Assembly (NCBI RefSeq): GCF_001886815.1
Contig: NZ_CP018099.1
Location: 2,664,501 to 2,728,500, forward strand
Reading direction: 5' to 3'
Origin: Caldithrix abyssi DSM 13497
GTDB taxonomy: Bacteria; Calditrichota; Calditrichia; Calditrichales; Calditrichaceae
DNA: 64,000 nucleotides
The notes under the pieces were generated by a model. That model saw nothing but the letters and a program-made list of their open reading frames with translations, made no database searches and was not told the origin of the DNA. Shown piece by piece: positions 34,140 to 45,954 of the stretch; positions within the stretch are counted from its first letter, which is position 1; every line of letters begins with the position of its first letter. The position numbers were made by a program, and so were the translations under genes.

Positions 34140-35201
34140 ATGAGATTATTATTAATTTTTATCACCTTTTCGTTTATTTTTGCCTGCAGCGGGCAAAAAC
34201 AAACGCTACAACCTATCAAGCCATTAGCTCCAGAGCCGGACGGAAAATATGATTCGGAATTTCCAATACAGCCCACAGCGCCGCACTTGAACCGTTTTGC
34301 GCGTTCCATCAAACTGATTTCGACCATGACCTTTTACAAGGCCTATCAATTTCGGTTTGAGGATTACATAACGGAATCCGATTTAAAAAAACCGGATATC
34401 CAAAAGCTTTCTACCACGGAATACATTTACCAGCGACCTGCTTCTGGGACGGCCACGCTACTTTCGCAAAACGATCGGGAGTTGATATTTTTAACCTGTA
34501 ATCACATTGTTAACCATCCAGACACCATCATAACCTACTATTCTAAAAAAGAGAACTCTCGTGAAAAATCGCCTTTTGTTCACTCTATGTCCGTAAAAAT
34601 TAAAGAGACTATGAACATCGTCGGCATTCAACACGCCAGTCAACCCGTTCTGCTGGCTTTTGAAGAAAAAACCGACCTGGCCATCATCGGCGTTAAACTA
34701 TCCAGAATCCCTCCTGCTCCATTACCGGTTTTAAACGTACCTTTTGGTAAGGCGGCGCAGCTGGAATGGGGAACCTTTATTTACTTTCTGTCCTATCCTC
34801 TGGGCAAGTTGATGTTAAGCCATTCGCTGGTCAGCCAACCCAATCGGGACAGCGCGCACAATTTTTTATTTAATTCATCGCTTACCCGCGGCATTAGCGG
34901 CGGTATTGTTTTAGCGCTGCGCGACGGGGTTCCCAATTTTGAGATTGTAGGCATCGTTTCGGCGCTTGGCGCGCAAACGCAGTATTTTTTAAAACCCGAT
35001 TTAAATCGCGTCTCGTGGATGTTCGACACCTACCAGCCTTACACGGGTGACATTTTTATTGACCAACAGGTGGGGAATAATTCTGGAGTTATCTTCGCGG
35101 TTTCCGCGGAAAATATTGTAAATTTTCTTAAAAAGAATAAAAGACGCATCGAAGAACAGGGCTTTGAGTTCCCCGCTAAATTTATTCGCGTTGTTCGATA
35201 A
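34140..35201 (+). CDS. Trypsin-like serine protease, lipoprotein
   Basis: 353 residues, AGGAT before the ATG, lipobox ending at Cys16 (FIFAC). Triad visible as His122 (LTCNHIV), Asp179 (KTDLAIIGVKL) and Ser253 (TRGISGGIVLA). No PDZ domain, so not DegP/HtrA. The C-terminal tail (IVNFLKKNKRRIEEQGFEF) is helical. The last 20 bp overlap the 3' end of the convergent DUF2459 gene. Target unknown. Confidence 0.82.
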   Translation: MRLLLIFITFSFIFACSGQKQTLQPIKPLAPEPDGKYDSEFPIQPTAPHLNRFARSIKLISTMTFYKAYQFRFEDYITESDLKKPDIQKLSTTEYIYQRPASGTATLLSQNDRELIFLTCNHIVNHPDTIITYYSKKENSREKSPFVHSMSVKIKETMNIVGIQHASQPVLLAFEEKTDLAIIGVKLSRIPPAPLPVLNVPFGKAAQLEWGTFIYFLSYPLGKLMLSHSLVSQPNRDSAHNFLFNSSLTRGISGGIVLALRDGVPNFEIVGIVSALGAQTQYFLKPDLNRVSWMFDTYQPYTGDIFIDQQVGNNSGVIFAVSAENIVNFLKKNKRRIEEQGFEFPAKFIRVVR

Positions 35202-35895
35202 TAGCCAGACGAATGTTTTTATGGTTCTTCTGTTTCCGGGAAAAATTTTCCAGAACGCGCACCAGAAACGAAGGATACTGATAGATAACGGGCGTCAGAG
35301 GCAAATGTGCGGCTTTTAATGCCCTGGCCGTCCAGACATTACAGGTATTGGGGAAAATGTATGTGCCTTTGCTTTTCATAAACCAGCTATCGCCGTACAG
35401 TCCGCGATCGATTATGATGAATTTGTGATTTTGGTCGGTCTCAAAAAAGGAACAGACATAATAGATTAGATTTTCAAATTCCTCATCCGTTAAGTAAATG
35501 GTGTAATATTTACTCCAGCGATAAAAATGATCGACCGGCACCTTAAATCCGACCAGATGTAAAACGCTGTTGGTTGGCCAGAGTAAAGCTCTAACCGCCA
35601 GCAACCAGTTTATGCCTGGACCGCGCGCCTGGTAAAACTGTTCATCCCCCCAACTGATTTCAATAAAACGGTGCTCTTTTAACATGGCAAAATAGGGCAG
35701 GTAGTCTTCAGGAATATCTTGAACCGCGACCACCAATCCGGTATGCCAGCCATAATTAAAGATATGGATCGCCTTTTCTCCCGGAAAAACATTACGCTTT
35801 TGCAATCTTCTGGAATCTATGGCAATCGTCAGGGAAACCAGAATAACAAAAAGCAGAAAGGCGGCCAGCGCAGTGAGCAAAATCTTTTTCACCAT
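35182..35895 (-). CDS. DUF2459 (TIGR02117) membrane-anchored protein
   Basis: 237 residues with one N-terminal helix (4-27). Family marks: NYGWHTGLVV, FIEISWGDEQFYQARG, and NTCNVWTARALKAAHLPL. The Cys/His/Trp pattern is reminiscent of a papain-type (NlpC-like) hydrolase, an inference. Function unknown in the family. Transcribed toward the trypsin-like gene and overlapping its end. Confidence 0.85.
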   Translation of the reverse strand: MVKKILLTALAAFLLFVILVSLTIAIDSRRLQKRNVFPGEKAIHIFNYGWHTGLVVAVQDIPEDYLPYFAMLKEHRFIEISWGDEQFYQARGPGINWLLAVRALLWPTNSVLHLVGFKVPVDHFYRWSKYYTIYLTDEEFENLIYYVCSFFETDQNHKFIIIDRGLYGDSWFMKSKGTYIFPNTCNVWTARALKAAHLPLTPVIYQYPSFLVRVLENFSRKQKNHKNIRLAIIEQRE

Positions 35896-36397
35896 AAGGC
35901 TGTCAATCCTTTTTTGATAATTAATGTAATTCGATACGATTTGTAAATCAAGCTTGAATATGAAAATTAAAAGCGCTTAGCTTACATTGAGAAATTAACA
36001 GATAATATTGGGGAATTATTCCTTGAGCGTCTAAATTTTTCTTTGCAATTTAAATACAAGAAAAAAGAGTTTGCGCCAGAAAATCAGGAGAGTATGGCGG
36101 CTGCCCATAATAAATTGATGAAATTAACTGCCATGAAAACAAAGGACTGGCCGAAAAAGCCCACAAGACAGACTTTTTTGTAATGTGTGAGCCGTAATGG
36201 GTGTTTGAAGAAATTGGTTTGCACGGCATGTGTTTCATGCCATCATGAGAATATATTGGTACAAGATAGAGAGGCCCGGGGCAACGCCCCGGGCTTCATT
36301 CTCCTTCGCCGTCGGAAACAAAAGTGCGTCTTCTTCCATACCACAAACAAACGACAGAAACGAAACTTTTTGGCGTGCGACCATTTTTCTTCATGAT
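35896..36397. other. Gene-free stretch with GC-rich hairpin
   Basis: No gene supported in about 500 bp. It contains AT-rich divergent upstream sequence on the left and a GC-rich hairpin (36274-36294) close to the end of the CotH gene. Confidence 0.5.
36273..36295. repeat. GC-rich hairpin repeat, copy 1
   Basis: GCCCGGGGC-AAC-GCCCCGGGC, a perfect 9-bp stem with a 3-base loop, followed by TTCATTCTC. The same hairpin in the other orientation, followed by TTCTTCTC, is at 53722-53744. Confidence 0.9.
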
Positions 36398-38920
36398 TCA
36401 CTTTAACAACATTATTTTTGAAATTTGTTTTACCGCTGCTCTACCTTTCAGCTCCACAAAATAAACGCCGCTGGCCATGTCCTCCATTGGCAAACGAATG
36501 TGGTGCAGACCGGCATTAAGTAAAATCTTCTTTTTAAAGACTTTGATTTTTCTACCTCGCAGATCATACAACGAAATCTGAAAGTAATCCGTTACGGCCG
36601 TTGTTATTTCCAGCGTGGTGCTGCTATTAAAGGGATTGGGGAAATTCCTCAGTAAAACAAATTTTTGCGGCGTCCGTGGTGGCCCTGGTAAGGTGCTTAA
36701 CATGCTCTTTAATTTTAACAATCCCAGCCCATTACTGTCTTCCCACCAGCCGATTTTAGAATCGCGTCTGCCGCCGTCATCGTCATCATTTATTTGAAGA
36801 TCGAAAGCAATAAGTTGTCCTTCAGCCGGTTCTTTCCTTAAGGTTTTCCAGGGGATGGCCAGTTCTGCAAAATAACCGTCATCCAGCATTTTAACACCGT
36901 ACACAATCCCTTCCACCGCCTGCTGCTCCGTTTCAACAAACTGTGAATCCTGAAAGGTAAAACGGTAGGTAAATGTATGGGAATAAATGGCGTTCGACTT
37001 TCCATAGTTCATATCAAAAAGAAGTTCCAGGCCGTCATCCTGATAAAAGTTTACGCCGGAGTCTCTGATCTTTAAATCGTCAAAGATGCGAACCAGTAAA
37101 TAAAGATTGACATCGTCCCACAGCATTTTAAATCTGGCGGAAAGGTCTGACTGGTTTTCGATATTATCCATTAACACGTGTTCTACGGATTGCCATGCAA
37201 CCTGGCGCCACTGATCTTCTTCAAAGGCATCCACATAGATCGCGCCCTCCGTTTTCATAACGATCAGTCCGTCGCTTTCGGTAAAGAGTTCGGTACTGGC
37301 TGTAATCTGTGCTTCTTCCAGTGAACGATTCCCTGCAAAATCCCGGCTTTTAATCGTAATATGATACGTTTTGTCATCTTCCAGATCGTACAACGTGACG
37401 TTGTTCAGACGTGTCGGTTGCAGGTATTTCCCATCAAGGTAAACATCATAGCCGGCAATGCCCACATTATCAGTGGCGGATTCCCAGGTCAGGGCAATGC
37501 TGGAATGGTCAGCCTGCGTAACGGAAATTCGACCGGGTCTTGTGGGCGGTTGCTCATCAAACAACTGAGAATCCATCCAGCTTAAGCGTTCTGCGATCCA
37601 GTTTTTCAGATAGTTAATTTCGTCCTCATAGGTTTGCCCGATGAAGTAATTAGGCCAGACGTACTTACCCAGCACATCCCAGCGTTGAAAATTGCGCGCC
37701 TGAGCCTCGTTCAATGTATCCACATAACTATCGATCAACTGATAAATGTGCCACAGGGAAAACACATCCTCACGCAGGATTTGATAGCGTTGAATCAGCT
37801 TTTTAACGAATATGCTGTCGCTCATTAATTTTTCCCACCAAAAAGGCACCAGAAAAGGATCATTCCAATCCACAAACTGTGGATCTCGATTGATGTCAAT
37901 TTGCCAGCCAGTAGTTTGATAGCCGTGGTAATAATCGGCATTGCCAAAACCTAAATTAAAGTCCCAGATCGGCCCCATATACAATCGACCGTCTTTGCTG
38001 TCCTTATCTTTGTACATAAAGGTGCTTAGCCGGTAGCCATCCACATTCTTACTGATTTCATTTAACAGAAAAAAATCAACAAAAGAATTTAAATTCACCC
38101 ATCGATAGTAGCCGCTATCGGGATGCATGAAAGTATTCTTAAATAACGAAAGCTCAAAATTAAACATCCAGTTCTGAATGTAGGCTTTTTGCTGACTGAC
38201 GATTTCATCGGGCTTCGGGTAATGGTATTGAAAAAAGATGCGAAAAGCGCTTTGTGGATAAGGCGGAAAGATTGACTGCCAGCCGTCAACCAGCTCACCG
38301 GCGCGCTTATCGATTTTAATGATGTAGCCGCCCGTCAGATCATCGCCGCTAATTTCATCGGCTTTGAGCTTCGAGATATTTACGCGATTCTTATCCCGCT
38401 TGATTTTTTCCATCAAAACATAAATGCCGCGGTAATCGCCGTTTAAAACCAGCTCGCAAAACCGCGTCCGGCTGGCGTACTGCCCTATTTCTCGACTCAA
38501 CTGGTAGATTAACACATTGCGTATTAAAGACTTATCGCTGTATGGCGCGTATAAAATCCAATCGTTTTCCGCTGGCAAGCCGAGTAAAGAAACATTGAGA
38601 TTCTCACCCGATTCGGTCTGCGTTTCCAGTCTGTATTGCTTTTTTGGAAACATCTGTGAACTGGCGCCGCGCAGTTCAATGGCAATTTTTCCTTCAAAAT
38701 GGTTAAAGGATTGGTTTAGATAATTTCTTTGATCCGGACCGTTGTAAATAATGCCCATGTCAGCCACAATGCGATACTCGTCAGGAATCTCCTGACCATG
38801 CGTGTCAATCACCACAATGGGCAAATTAGAAGACTCAAAGGAGACATTCTGTGCCGCCAGAGTTAAGGCTGTGCAAAACAGCGTCGTCAGGACAAGGCCT
38901 GTCATTTTCAAAATAGGCAT
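36398..38920 (-). CDS. Secreted CotH-family protein with FN3, CBM9-like domain and type IX sorting tail
   Basis: 840 residues with signal peptide to about LAAQ. CotH kinase-like domain 25-450: IELRGASSQMFPKKQYRLE, NDWILYAPYSDKSLIRN, GPIWDFNLGFGNADY. FN3 domain about 475-560 (ITLTWES-like core). CBM9/DUF1083-like sugar-binding domain about 570-745 (YVDAFEEDQW...YFAELAIPWKTL...LIAFDLQINDDDDG). Sorting tail from about 755 (LLRNFPNPFNSSTTLEI...SGVYFVELKG...MLLK). CotH proteins are atypical kinases of spore coats and, in cellulolytic bacteria, of cellulosome parts. Here a surface glycan-related role is inferred from the CBM9-like domain. Confidence 0.88.
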   Translation of the reverse strand: MPILKMTGLVLTTLFCTALTLAAQNVSFESSNLPIVVIDTHGQEIPDEYRIVADMGIIYNGPDQRNYLNQSFNHFEGKIAIELRGASSQMFPKKQYRLETQTESGENLNVSLLGLPAENDWILYAPYSDKSLIRNVLIYQLSREIGQYASRTRFCELVLNGDYRGIYVLMEKIKRDKNRVNISKLKADEISGDDLTGGYIIKIDKRAGELVDGWQSIFPPYPQSAFRIFFQYHYPKPDEIVSQQKAYIQNWMFNFELSLFKNTFMHPDSGYYRWVNLNSFVDFFLLNEISKNVDGYRLSTFMYKDKDSKDGRLYMGPIWDFNLGFGNADYYHGYQTTGWQIDINRDPQFVDWNDPFLVPFWWEKLMSDSIFVKKLIQRYQILREDVFSLWHIYQLIDSYVDTLNEAQARNFQRWDVLGKYVWPNYFIGQTYEDEINYLKNWIAERLSWMDSQLFDEQPPTRPGRISVTQADHSSIALTWESATDNVGIAGYDVYLDGKYLQPTRLNNVTLYDLEDDKTYHITIKSRDFAGNRSLEEAQITASTELFTESDGLIVMKTEGAIYVDAFEEDQWRQVAWQSVEHVLMDNIENQSDLSARFKMLWDDVNLYLLVRIFDDLKIRDSGVNFYQDDGLELLFDMNYGKSNAIYSHTFTYRFTFQDSQFVETEQQAVEGIVYGVKMLDDGYFAELAIPWKTLRKEPAEGQLIAFDLQINDDDDGGRRDSKIGWWEDSNGLGLLKLKSMLSTLPGPPRTPQKFVLLRNFPNPFNSSTTLEITTAVTDYFQISLYDLRGRKIKVFKKKILLNAGLHHIRLPMEDMASGVYFVELKGRAAVKQISKIMLLK

Positions 38921-39058
38921 GTTGTTTTTCGCTTTATTTTAATTTAGACTTCTGCAAAATTGCATTGTGTGTCATTTTGATCCAGACGAAGAATCTCCTT
39001 TGCAATGAATCCCTTCAGCGACATGAACGCAGTACAAATCCCTCCTTTTTTAAGCGGT

Positions 39059-40966
<1,908 letters not shown>

Positions 40967-41150
40967 AACTCCTGACTCCTTTGTAGAAATTCGCAATCAA
41001 GAATCTGTTGCAGTGAAGATAAGGTTTTTTACAAATCCATGCACATTTTTGTTTGTTCTCAAAATAAATTAACCGCTAATCTGAGGCAGCGCTGCCGCAA
41101 CAAAAAACTTCGGTGGAGACGGTTTTGGCAGTAAAAAAAACGGTAGAGTA

Positions 41151-41200
41151 GAAAATCACTTTGCGCGCGTTGCGGTTGGTTTTGGTTGCGGCTCTGCCGC
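41151..41200. repeat. Dispersed intergenic repeat R1, copy A
   Basis: The core GCGCGCGTTGCGGTTG then TTTTGGTTGCGGCTCT is shared with copies at 48017-48097 and 55334-55418. This copy is shortened on its left side. Confidence 0.85.
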
Positions 41201-41228
41201 ATGAGAACAACCGGCGGAAATAATTCAG

Positions 41229-41265
41229 AAAAATGGCGCCATAAAGAACCTGGCGCCATTTTTTT
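41229..41265. terminator. Bidirectional intrinsic terminator, end of ftcD
   Basis: TGGCGCCA repeats face each other around a 9-base loop, with AAAAA on the left and TTTTTTT on the right. It works in both directions and lies about 27 bp past the ftcD stop. Confidence 0.9.
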
Positions 41266-41291
41266 AAAAATCCGTATTTTTGATCTTTATT

Positions 41292-43124
41292 CTATTTGAT
41301 TTTTTCTTCTACTCTGGACAGAATACGATCCCGCAGCTCAGCCGCTTCCTTTTCCAGCTTGCGGCAGGTCTCTTTCATTTCTTTGACGAACTGCTGATCT
41401 TCAATTTGTCCGAGATTAATCAAAACGTTAAACACGCCGCCTTTAACGCCGTTAAAAGCCATCAGCGCGCCAACGCCCACATCGGTAATGGAATTGGGAT
41501 TTCCGTACTTGACCACGGTTTCCGCCACTTTTAAGGCTTCCAGGCTCTGTCTGGCAGTTTCCAGCGGCACATGAACGGCCTGTTTTAGTCCTGCCTGTTC
41601 GGCCTGGTGTTTAATCTTCTTTTCTTCAGCCGTTTTAGAAGGCAGGCGACGCGCTTCCATATATGCGTTAAAGGCATTGGTATCGGCATCGATGCCGGCG
41701 GCCAGTTTAAACTTAATCTCCTGCGCTTTTTCGGCCGCTTCATTCAAAATTTCGTCAACCGCTTCGCTGCCCCGCTTATTAGCCGTTAAATTGGAAACCA
41801 TGGAAGCCAGCGCGGCGCCCAGGCTTCCGCTTAACGCGGCAATGGAACCGCCGCCCGGTGCCGGGGACTCGCGCGAAACTTCATCAATGAAATCGGCAAC
41901 TTTCATCTGAACTAACGGTTGATTCAGATCTTCCGGCAGACCCAGAACGCGTTCTTCTATTTTAAAATCGCTCACATCGCGTAAACCCAGCGATTGAATC
42001 GCAGTTTCCAGAATATCACGGATGGGGATGCCTAAGCTTCGGCCCTGCTGTTGAAGGTAAAATTTACCGGTTTCCAGCAACGCCGGATACGGCACCAGCC
42101 CCACAATTTCGCTGCCGGTAACCACCAGACCGCGTTCGGCAGCCAGTCGGCGCGTCTCTTCCAGCACATGATGCATGGAAGTTACTTTGTAATTGGTTAA
42201 GTTGATGGAAATCTGAGCGCGGTCATATTCCGGAACCAGCCAGCCAATGGCCTTACAGTGTTTGAACTTCCCCGGCTTTTTGACCGACTGCCCTTCCGGA
42301 TGTTTGGGATCGATGCCATTGAGCTTTAAAAGATGAGGTAAATCGTAATGATGAATATCTTTACAATGCCGGATCGTTTCGTCCATGGTTTTGCCCACGA
42401 AATCGCAACTTCCGCAGGGATAATGGCCTTCGCGGTATTTAAGAATTTCACGTCCTTTAAAATAAAATGGACGAATGTTGCCGCGGCGCACCGAACGGCC
42501 CCTTTCGCGTAGCTCAAAAGCGATGTCGGTAGCATACTTGGCTTCGCGTGTATTTAGATTGATATTGTAGGCGATTAAGAATTCTCTCACGCCGATCACC
42601 GTGGCGCCGGCCTGAGGATTGAATTCCGCCGGTCCAAAGTCCGGCTTCCACTCTGGATCTTTTAATTTTTCGGCCAGACCTTCGTACTCGCCCTGTCGAA
42701 TAATCGCCAGATTCTGCCGCTCGGGTCGTGTGGCAGATTTTTCGTAAAGATAAACCGGAATGCCCAGTTCCTCGCCAACGCGTCTGGCAACTTCCTTAGA
42801 TAGTTCAACGCACTCTTCCACCGTAATTCCGCTAACGGGAACAAAGGGACAGACGTCCGTTGCGCCCATCCTGGGATGCGAGCCCTTATGTTTGCGCATG
42901 TCAATCAGTTCCGCCGCCTTTTTGATGGCCCGGAATGCGGCTTCTTTTACGCCTTCCGGAGAGCCGACAAACGTCACAACCGTGCGGTTCATCTCCGCGC
43001 CCGGATCCACATCCAGCAATCTTACGCCTTCTACCGATTTAATTTCACTGGTAATTTGATTAATCACATCCATGTTGCGACCTTCGGAAAAATTCGGTAC
43101 GCATTCGACTAATGCTTTGCTCAT
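41292..43124 (-). CDS. ftcD: Bifunctional glutamate formiminotransferase / formiminotetrahydrofolate cyclodeaminase
   Basis: 610 residues with GAGG before the ATG. Formiminotransferase part 1-405: LVECVPNFSEGRN, RKHKGSHPRMGATDVCPFVPV, and GSEIVGLVPYPAL. Cyclodeaminase part about 420-610: SPAPGGGSIAALSGSLGAALASMV. In histidine degradation it moves the formimino group of formiminoglutamate to tetrahydrofolate and releases ammonia. Between residues 218 and 290 is an inserted segment with a C2H2-finger-like pattern (Cys237, Cys240, His253, His258). No hut genes are nearby. Confidence 0.93.
   Translation of the reverse strand: MSKALVECVPNFSEGRNMDVINQITSEIKSVEGVRLLDVDPGAEMNRTVVTFVGSPEGVKEAAFRAIKKAAELIDMRKHKGSHPRMGATDVCPFVPVSGITVEECVELSKEVARRVGEELGIPVYLYEKSATRPERQNLAIIRQGEYEGLAEKLKDPEWKPDFGPAEFNPQAGATVIGVREFLIAYNINLNTREAKYATDIAFELRERGRSVRRGNIRPFYFKGREILKYREGHYPCGSCDFVGKTMDETIRHCKDIHHYDLPHLLKLNGIDPKHPEGQSVKKPGKFKHCKAIGWLVPEYDRAQISINLTNYKVTSMHHVLEETRRLAAERGLVVTGSEIVGLVPYPALLETGKFYLQQQGRSLGIPIRDILETAIQSLGLRDVSDFKIEERVLGLPEDLNQPLVQMKVADFIDEVSRESPAPGGGSIAALSGSLGAALASMVSNLTANKRGSEAVDEILNEAAEKAQEIKFKLAAGIDADTNAFNAYMEARRLPSKTAEEKKIKHQAEQAGLKQAVHVPLETARQSLEALKVAETVVKYGNPNSITDVGVGALMAFNGVKGGVFNVLINLGQIEDQQFVKEMKETCRKLEKEAAELRDRILSRVEEKIK
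42348..42416 (-). other. C2H2-finger-like insertion inside ftcD
   Basis: Codons 237-259 read C-G-S-C, 12 residues, H-C-K-D-I-H-H, the spacing of a classical C2H2 zinc finger, within an insert that splits the formiminotransferase part. Confidence 0.6.
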
Positions 43125-44055
43125 AATAACCTCATCGCTTTGACCTACTTTTTCTGGCTAAAGACTGTAAGTTACAAAAAGTTTTAATAAGACTAAAGAA
43201 AAAATGCGGTTGACTGAAGAACGCAAAATTATTTTCAGACTCATTCTCTGCGCTTCAGTTCTTCCAAAATAGAGTAAATTTTGTTCTCTTTACGTCCTCT
43301 ATGGCTCTTTAAGGTCAAATAAATCGCTTTACTTCAACAAGATCATTTTCTTCATCTGTGTAAAATTAGGCGTACGCAGGCTGTAATAATAAATGCCGGA
43401 ACTTACCGTCTGCCCCGATTGGTTTCGACCGTCCCAGATTATTCGGTGAACGCCTGCCGGCGCCTCTCCATCCAATAAAGTTTTAATGTGTTTTCCTAAT
43501 AGATTGTACACATTGAGCTGAACGCGCTCCCTTTGCGGCAGATTGAAACGGATGGTTGTGGATGCATTGAAAGGATTGGGGAAATTCTGCGATAGCCGGT
43601 ATGTTTCCGGAATTTGTTCATCCGTTTCATCCGCAATGTCCGTAACTTCCCGTATCAACAAAAACTTTACGGCATCGGCGCGTAGCACCGCCCCCTGCGT
43701 ACTTTTGCCCGAATCGATGACGCGCACTTCAACCGGTACCTCCTTCGGCAAAGATAGCGTGGTAATAGATTTCCAGTTGCCGCTGCCTTCGTTTTGATCT
43801 AAATAGACAGAATCAACCGGCACATTGTCAATACGGATTTCGTAAAGGGCGTGGTTACTGGCATTTTCCGTTTTAGGTACGATTTCAAACAACTCATAAA
43901 CGCCGCTTTTTTTCAGCGTTGTAAAAAAGCGGGCGTAGGCTGCAGGCGTCCGGTTAAGCCATGCGTAGCGGCTGGTTCCGCCATAACCGTGCGCTACGCT
44001 ATAAAACCATTCGCCAAATTCCTGGTATTGATCGGCATCTTCATTGTCAACAATT

Positions 44056-44061
44056 TTAAAA
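44056..44061. repeat. Target-site duplication TTAAAA, left copy
   Basis: Direct copy of 45949-45954 at the other border of the IS1634-type element. Joining the host gene across one copy restores the frame. Confidence 0.9.
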
Positions 44062-45948
44062 CCCCAGTTTGACAGTTAAGGTCAAATTTTTCAAAGCCAA
44101 ATCAATAAAAACATATAATTAAGTTCCTCTGTTTCAATTTATTTGTAGTCTATGCAGGCGTGCTTTTTTTATTTGCTATCAAATCGTTTTATTATTATAT
44201 TCATTCTATGTTTGTTAAGGTAAGTCGATCCAAAAGAAATAACAAAGTCCATGAGACTTTACAAATCGCTGAGTCCTACAGAGACTCAAATGGAAAAGTA
44301 CGCCATCGAATCTTGCTGCATTTAGGCCCTACCGACAAATTCATCAAAAAAGACGTAGACACGCTTATCAACGGACTTTTAAGGGCTAAGGGGTTAACTT
44401 TACAGGACTTAGATAGCAATATTGATAATGTCAAGGCCTTCGGTCAAATCTGGGCGCTTGTCCATTTATGGAAAGAGCTTAAAATGAGCCAGATTATTGC
44501 CAGGCAAAAGGAAAAAAGCGGAATAAAGTTTGATCTTGAAGCTCATTTAAAAAGTCTGATATTTAACCGCCTGGATGATCCTTCTTCCAAACTAAAACTA
44601 CTCACCTGGTTAGAAACCGTTTATATTCCGGGTATCAACAAAGACGACATTCGTTATGAGTATCTTTTAAGAGCGATGGATTTTCTAATAGCTCATAAGG
44701 AAAAGATTGAAACCCAACTTGCTAATCGTTTACTAGATCTGTTTAATCAGGATCTAAAGGTTTGTTTTTATGATTTAACATCAAGCTACTTTGAAGCCGA
44801 AAACTCATTGGTAGAAGGCGATATTCGTCAGTTTGGTTATAGTCGTGACCACCGCGGAGATAGAGAACAGATCGTAATTGGCGTGGTGATGACCGGAGAT
44901 GGTATTCCTATAGCCCATTACGTCTTCCCTGGCAATAAGGCTGATCGCTCTACCTTGCAAGAGATGCTCAATGATATTCGCAGGCGATTTAAGGTAAAAG
45001 ATATCCAGCTGGTGGCAGACAAAGGTTTATTAAGCAATGACAATCTCTGGCATTTAATCCAACAAGGTTATGAGTTTATTCTTGGAGAGAGTGTTCGTCA
45101 GAGCAAGGATGCCAAATCGGTTATAAAAGAAGCCAATGCGCATAAAGAGGCGACTGGTGAGACGATCTATGAGCGCCTAACGGAGCGTGAAATCAAGTCA
45201 AAAGATGGTAAAAAGGAAAAGATAAAACTTCGTTATGTGGCCAGTTACAATGCCGCCACGGCATTAAAGCGCTATAAAAATCGCATCAATCGTATTAATG
45301 AATTTTTAGAGCTGTCAGAAGAGATTAAGAAAAAGGAAATAAACACAGAAGATAAATATCATCAAATAAAGAGTGTATTATCAAGAAAACGTTTAAGTCG
45401 TTTCTTTAATGTTGAATTAACAGAAGATACGATAGAGATTCATAAGCAAGATGAGGTATTATCAGAAGAAGAAAAGAGCGACGGTTGGTTTATAGTGATA
45501 AGCAATGCTCATGACCTGAGTAAATCAGAACTCATAGCGCGCTATAAAGATTTAAAATATGTGGAGCATGGTTTTTACGAATTAAAGCATAGTTTGAATT
45601 TACGTCCCAATTTTCATTGGACAGAGAAGCGTATCAGGGCTCATGTGATGGTATGTTTTCTTGCATTCCAGATGGCAGTATTGTTTGAGAAGCGTTTGAG
45701 TGGCATAAAATTAAGTTGGCAGCGTGCTATGGAGAGCCTGCGTCGAGTCGTGGTTGTAGAATGGGAAAATGAAGGGAGACGTCGAAAAGGTTTATCCAGA
45801 GTGCATGTCGAACAGTTGGAAATATTTCAGGAGATAGGCAGCAGCAAACCAACGCTTTTATCTTTGTAGTGACAACTTAACGAAAATGAAATTAAACTAA
45901 CTTAATAATAATAAAGGAATTATGTGTCATACAACTGTCAAACTCAAG
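44062..45948 (+). mobile_element. IS1634-family insertion sequence, complete
   Basis: 1887 bp. Ends CCCCAGTTTGACAGTT (left) and CTTGAGTTTGACAGTT (right, reversed) match at 13 of 16 positions, with 12 in a row. Flanked by a 6-bp target duplication TTAAAA. One intact transposase gene. The family call rests on the transposase. Confidence 0.92.
44208..45869 (+). CDS. IS1634-family transposase
   Basis: 553 residues from ATG 44208; a TTG-led start at 44160 is rejected. N-terminal text FVKVSRSKRNNKVHETLQIAESYRDSNGKVRHRILLHLG is the usual start of IS1634 transposases. Catalytic acids: Asp189 (CFYDLTSSYFE), Asp in LVADKGLLS, and the C-terminal Y-x2-x-E-K box in YVEHGFYELKHSLNLRP. Frame is intact, so the element may still be active. 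Confidence 0.93.
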   Translation: MFVKVSRSKRNNKVHETLQIAESYRDSNGKVRHRILLHLGPTDKFIKKDVDTLINGLLRAKGLTLQDLDSNIDNVKAFGQIWALVHLWKELKMSQIIARQKEKSGIKFDLEAHLKSLIFNRLDDPSSKLKLLTWLETVYIPGINKDDIRYEYLLRAMDFLIAHKEKIETQLANRLLDLFNQDLKVCFYDLTSSYFEAENSLVEGDIRQFGYSRDHRGDREQIVIGVVMTGDGIPIAHYVFPGNKADRSTLQEMLNDIRRRFKVKDIQLVADKGLLSNDNLWHLIQQGYEFILGESVRQSKDAKSVIKEANAHKEATGETIYERLTEREIKSKDGKKEKIKLRYVASYNAATALKRYKNRINRINEFLELSEEIKKKEINTEDKYHQIKSVLSRKRLSRFFNVELTEDTIEIHKQDEVLSEEEKSDGWFIVISNAHDLSKSELIARYKDLKYVEHGFYELKHSLNLRPNFHWTEKRIRAHVMVCFLAFQMAVLFEKRLSGIKLSWQRAMESLRRVVVVEWENEGRRRKGLSRVHVEQLEIFQEIGSSKPTLLSL

Positions 45949-45954
45949 TTAAAA
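45949..45954. repeat. Target-site duplication TTAAAA, right copy
   Basis: Direct copy of 44056-44061, bordering the right end of the element. Confidence 0.9.

Larger units (their letters stand above)
40967..41291. other. Gene-free stretch with dispersed repeat and bidirectional terminator
   Basis: About 325 bp between two minus-strand genes. Contains copy A of the TTGCGGTTG repeat (41151-41200), the terminator of ftcD (41229-41265), and nothing coding. Confidence 0.6.

Noticed and set aside
36050-36238. 62-residue frame in the 36 kb gap
   Set aside because: No ribosome site or recognisable protein features.
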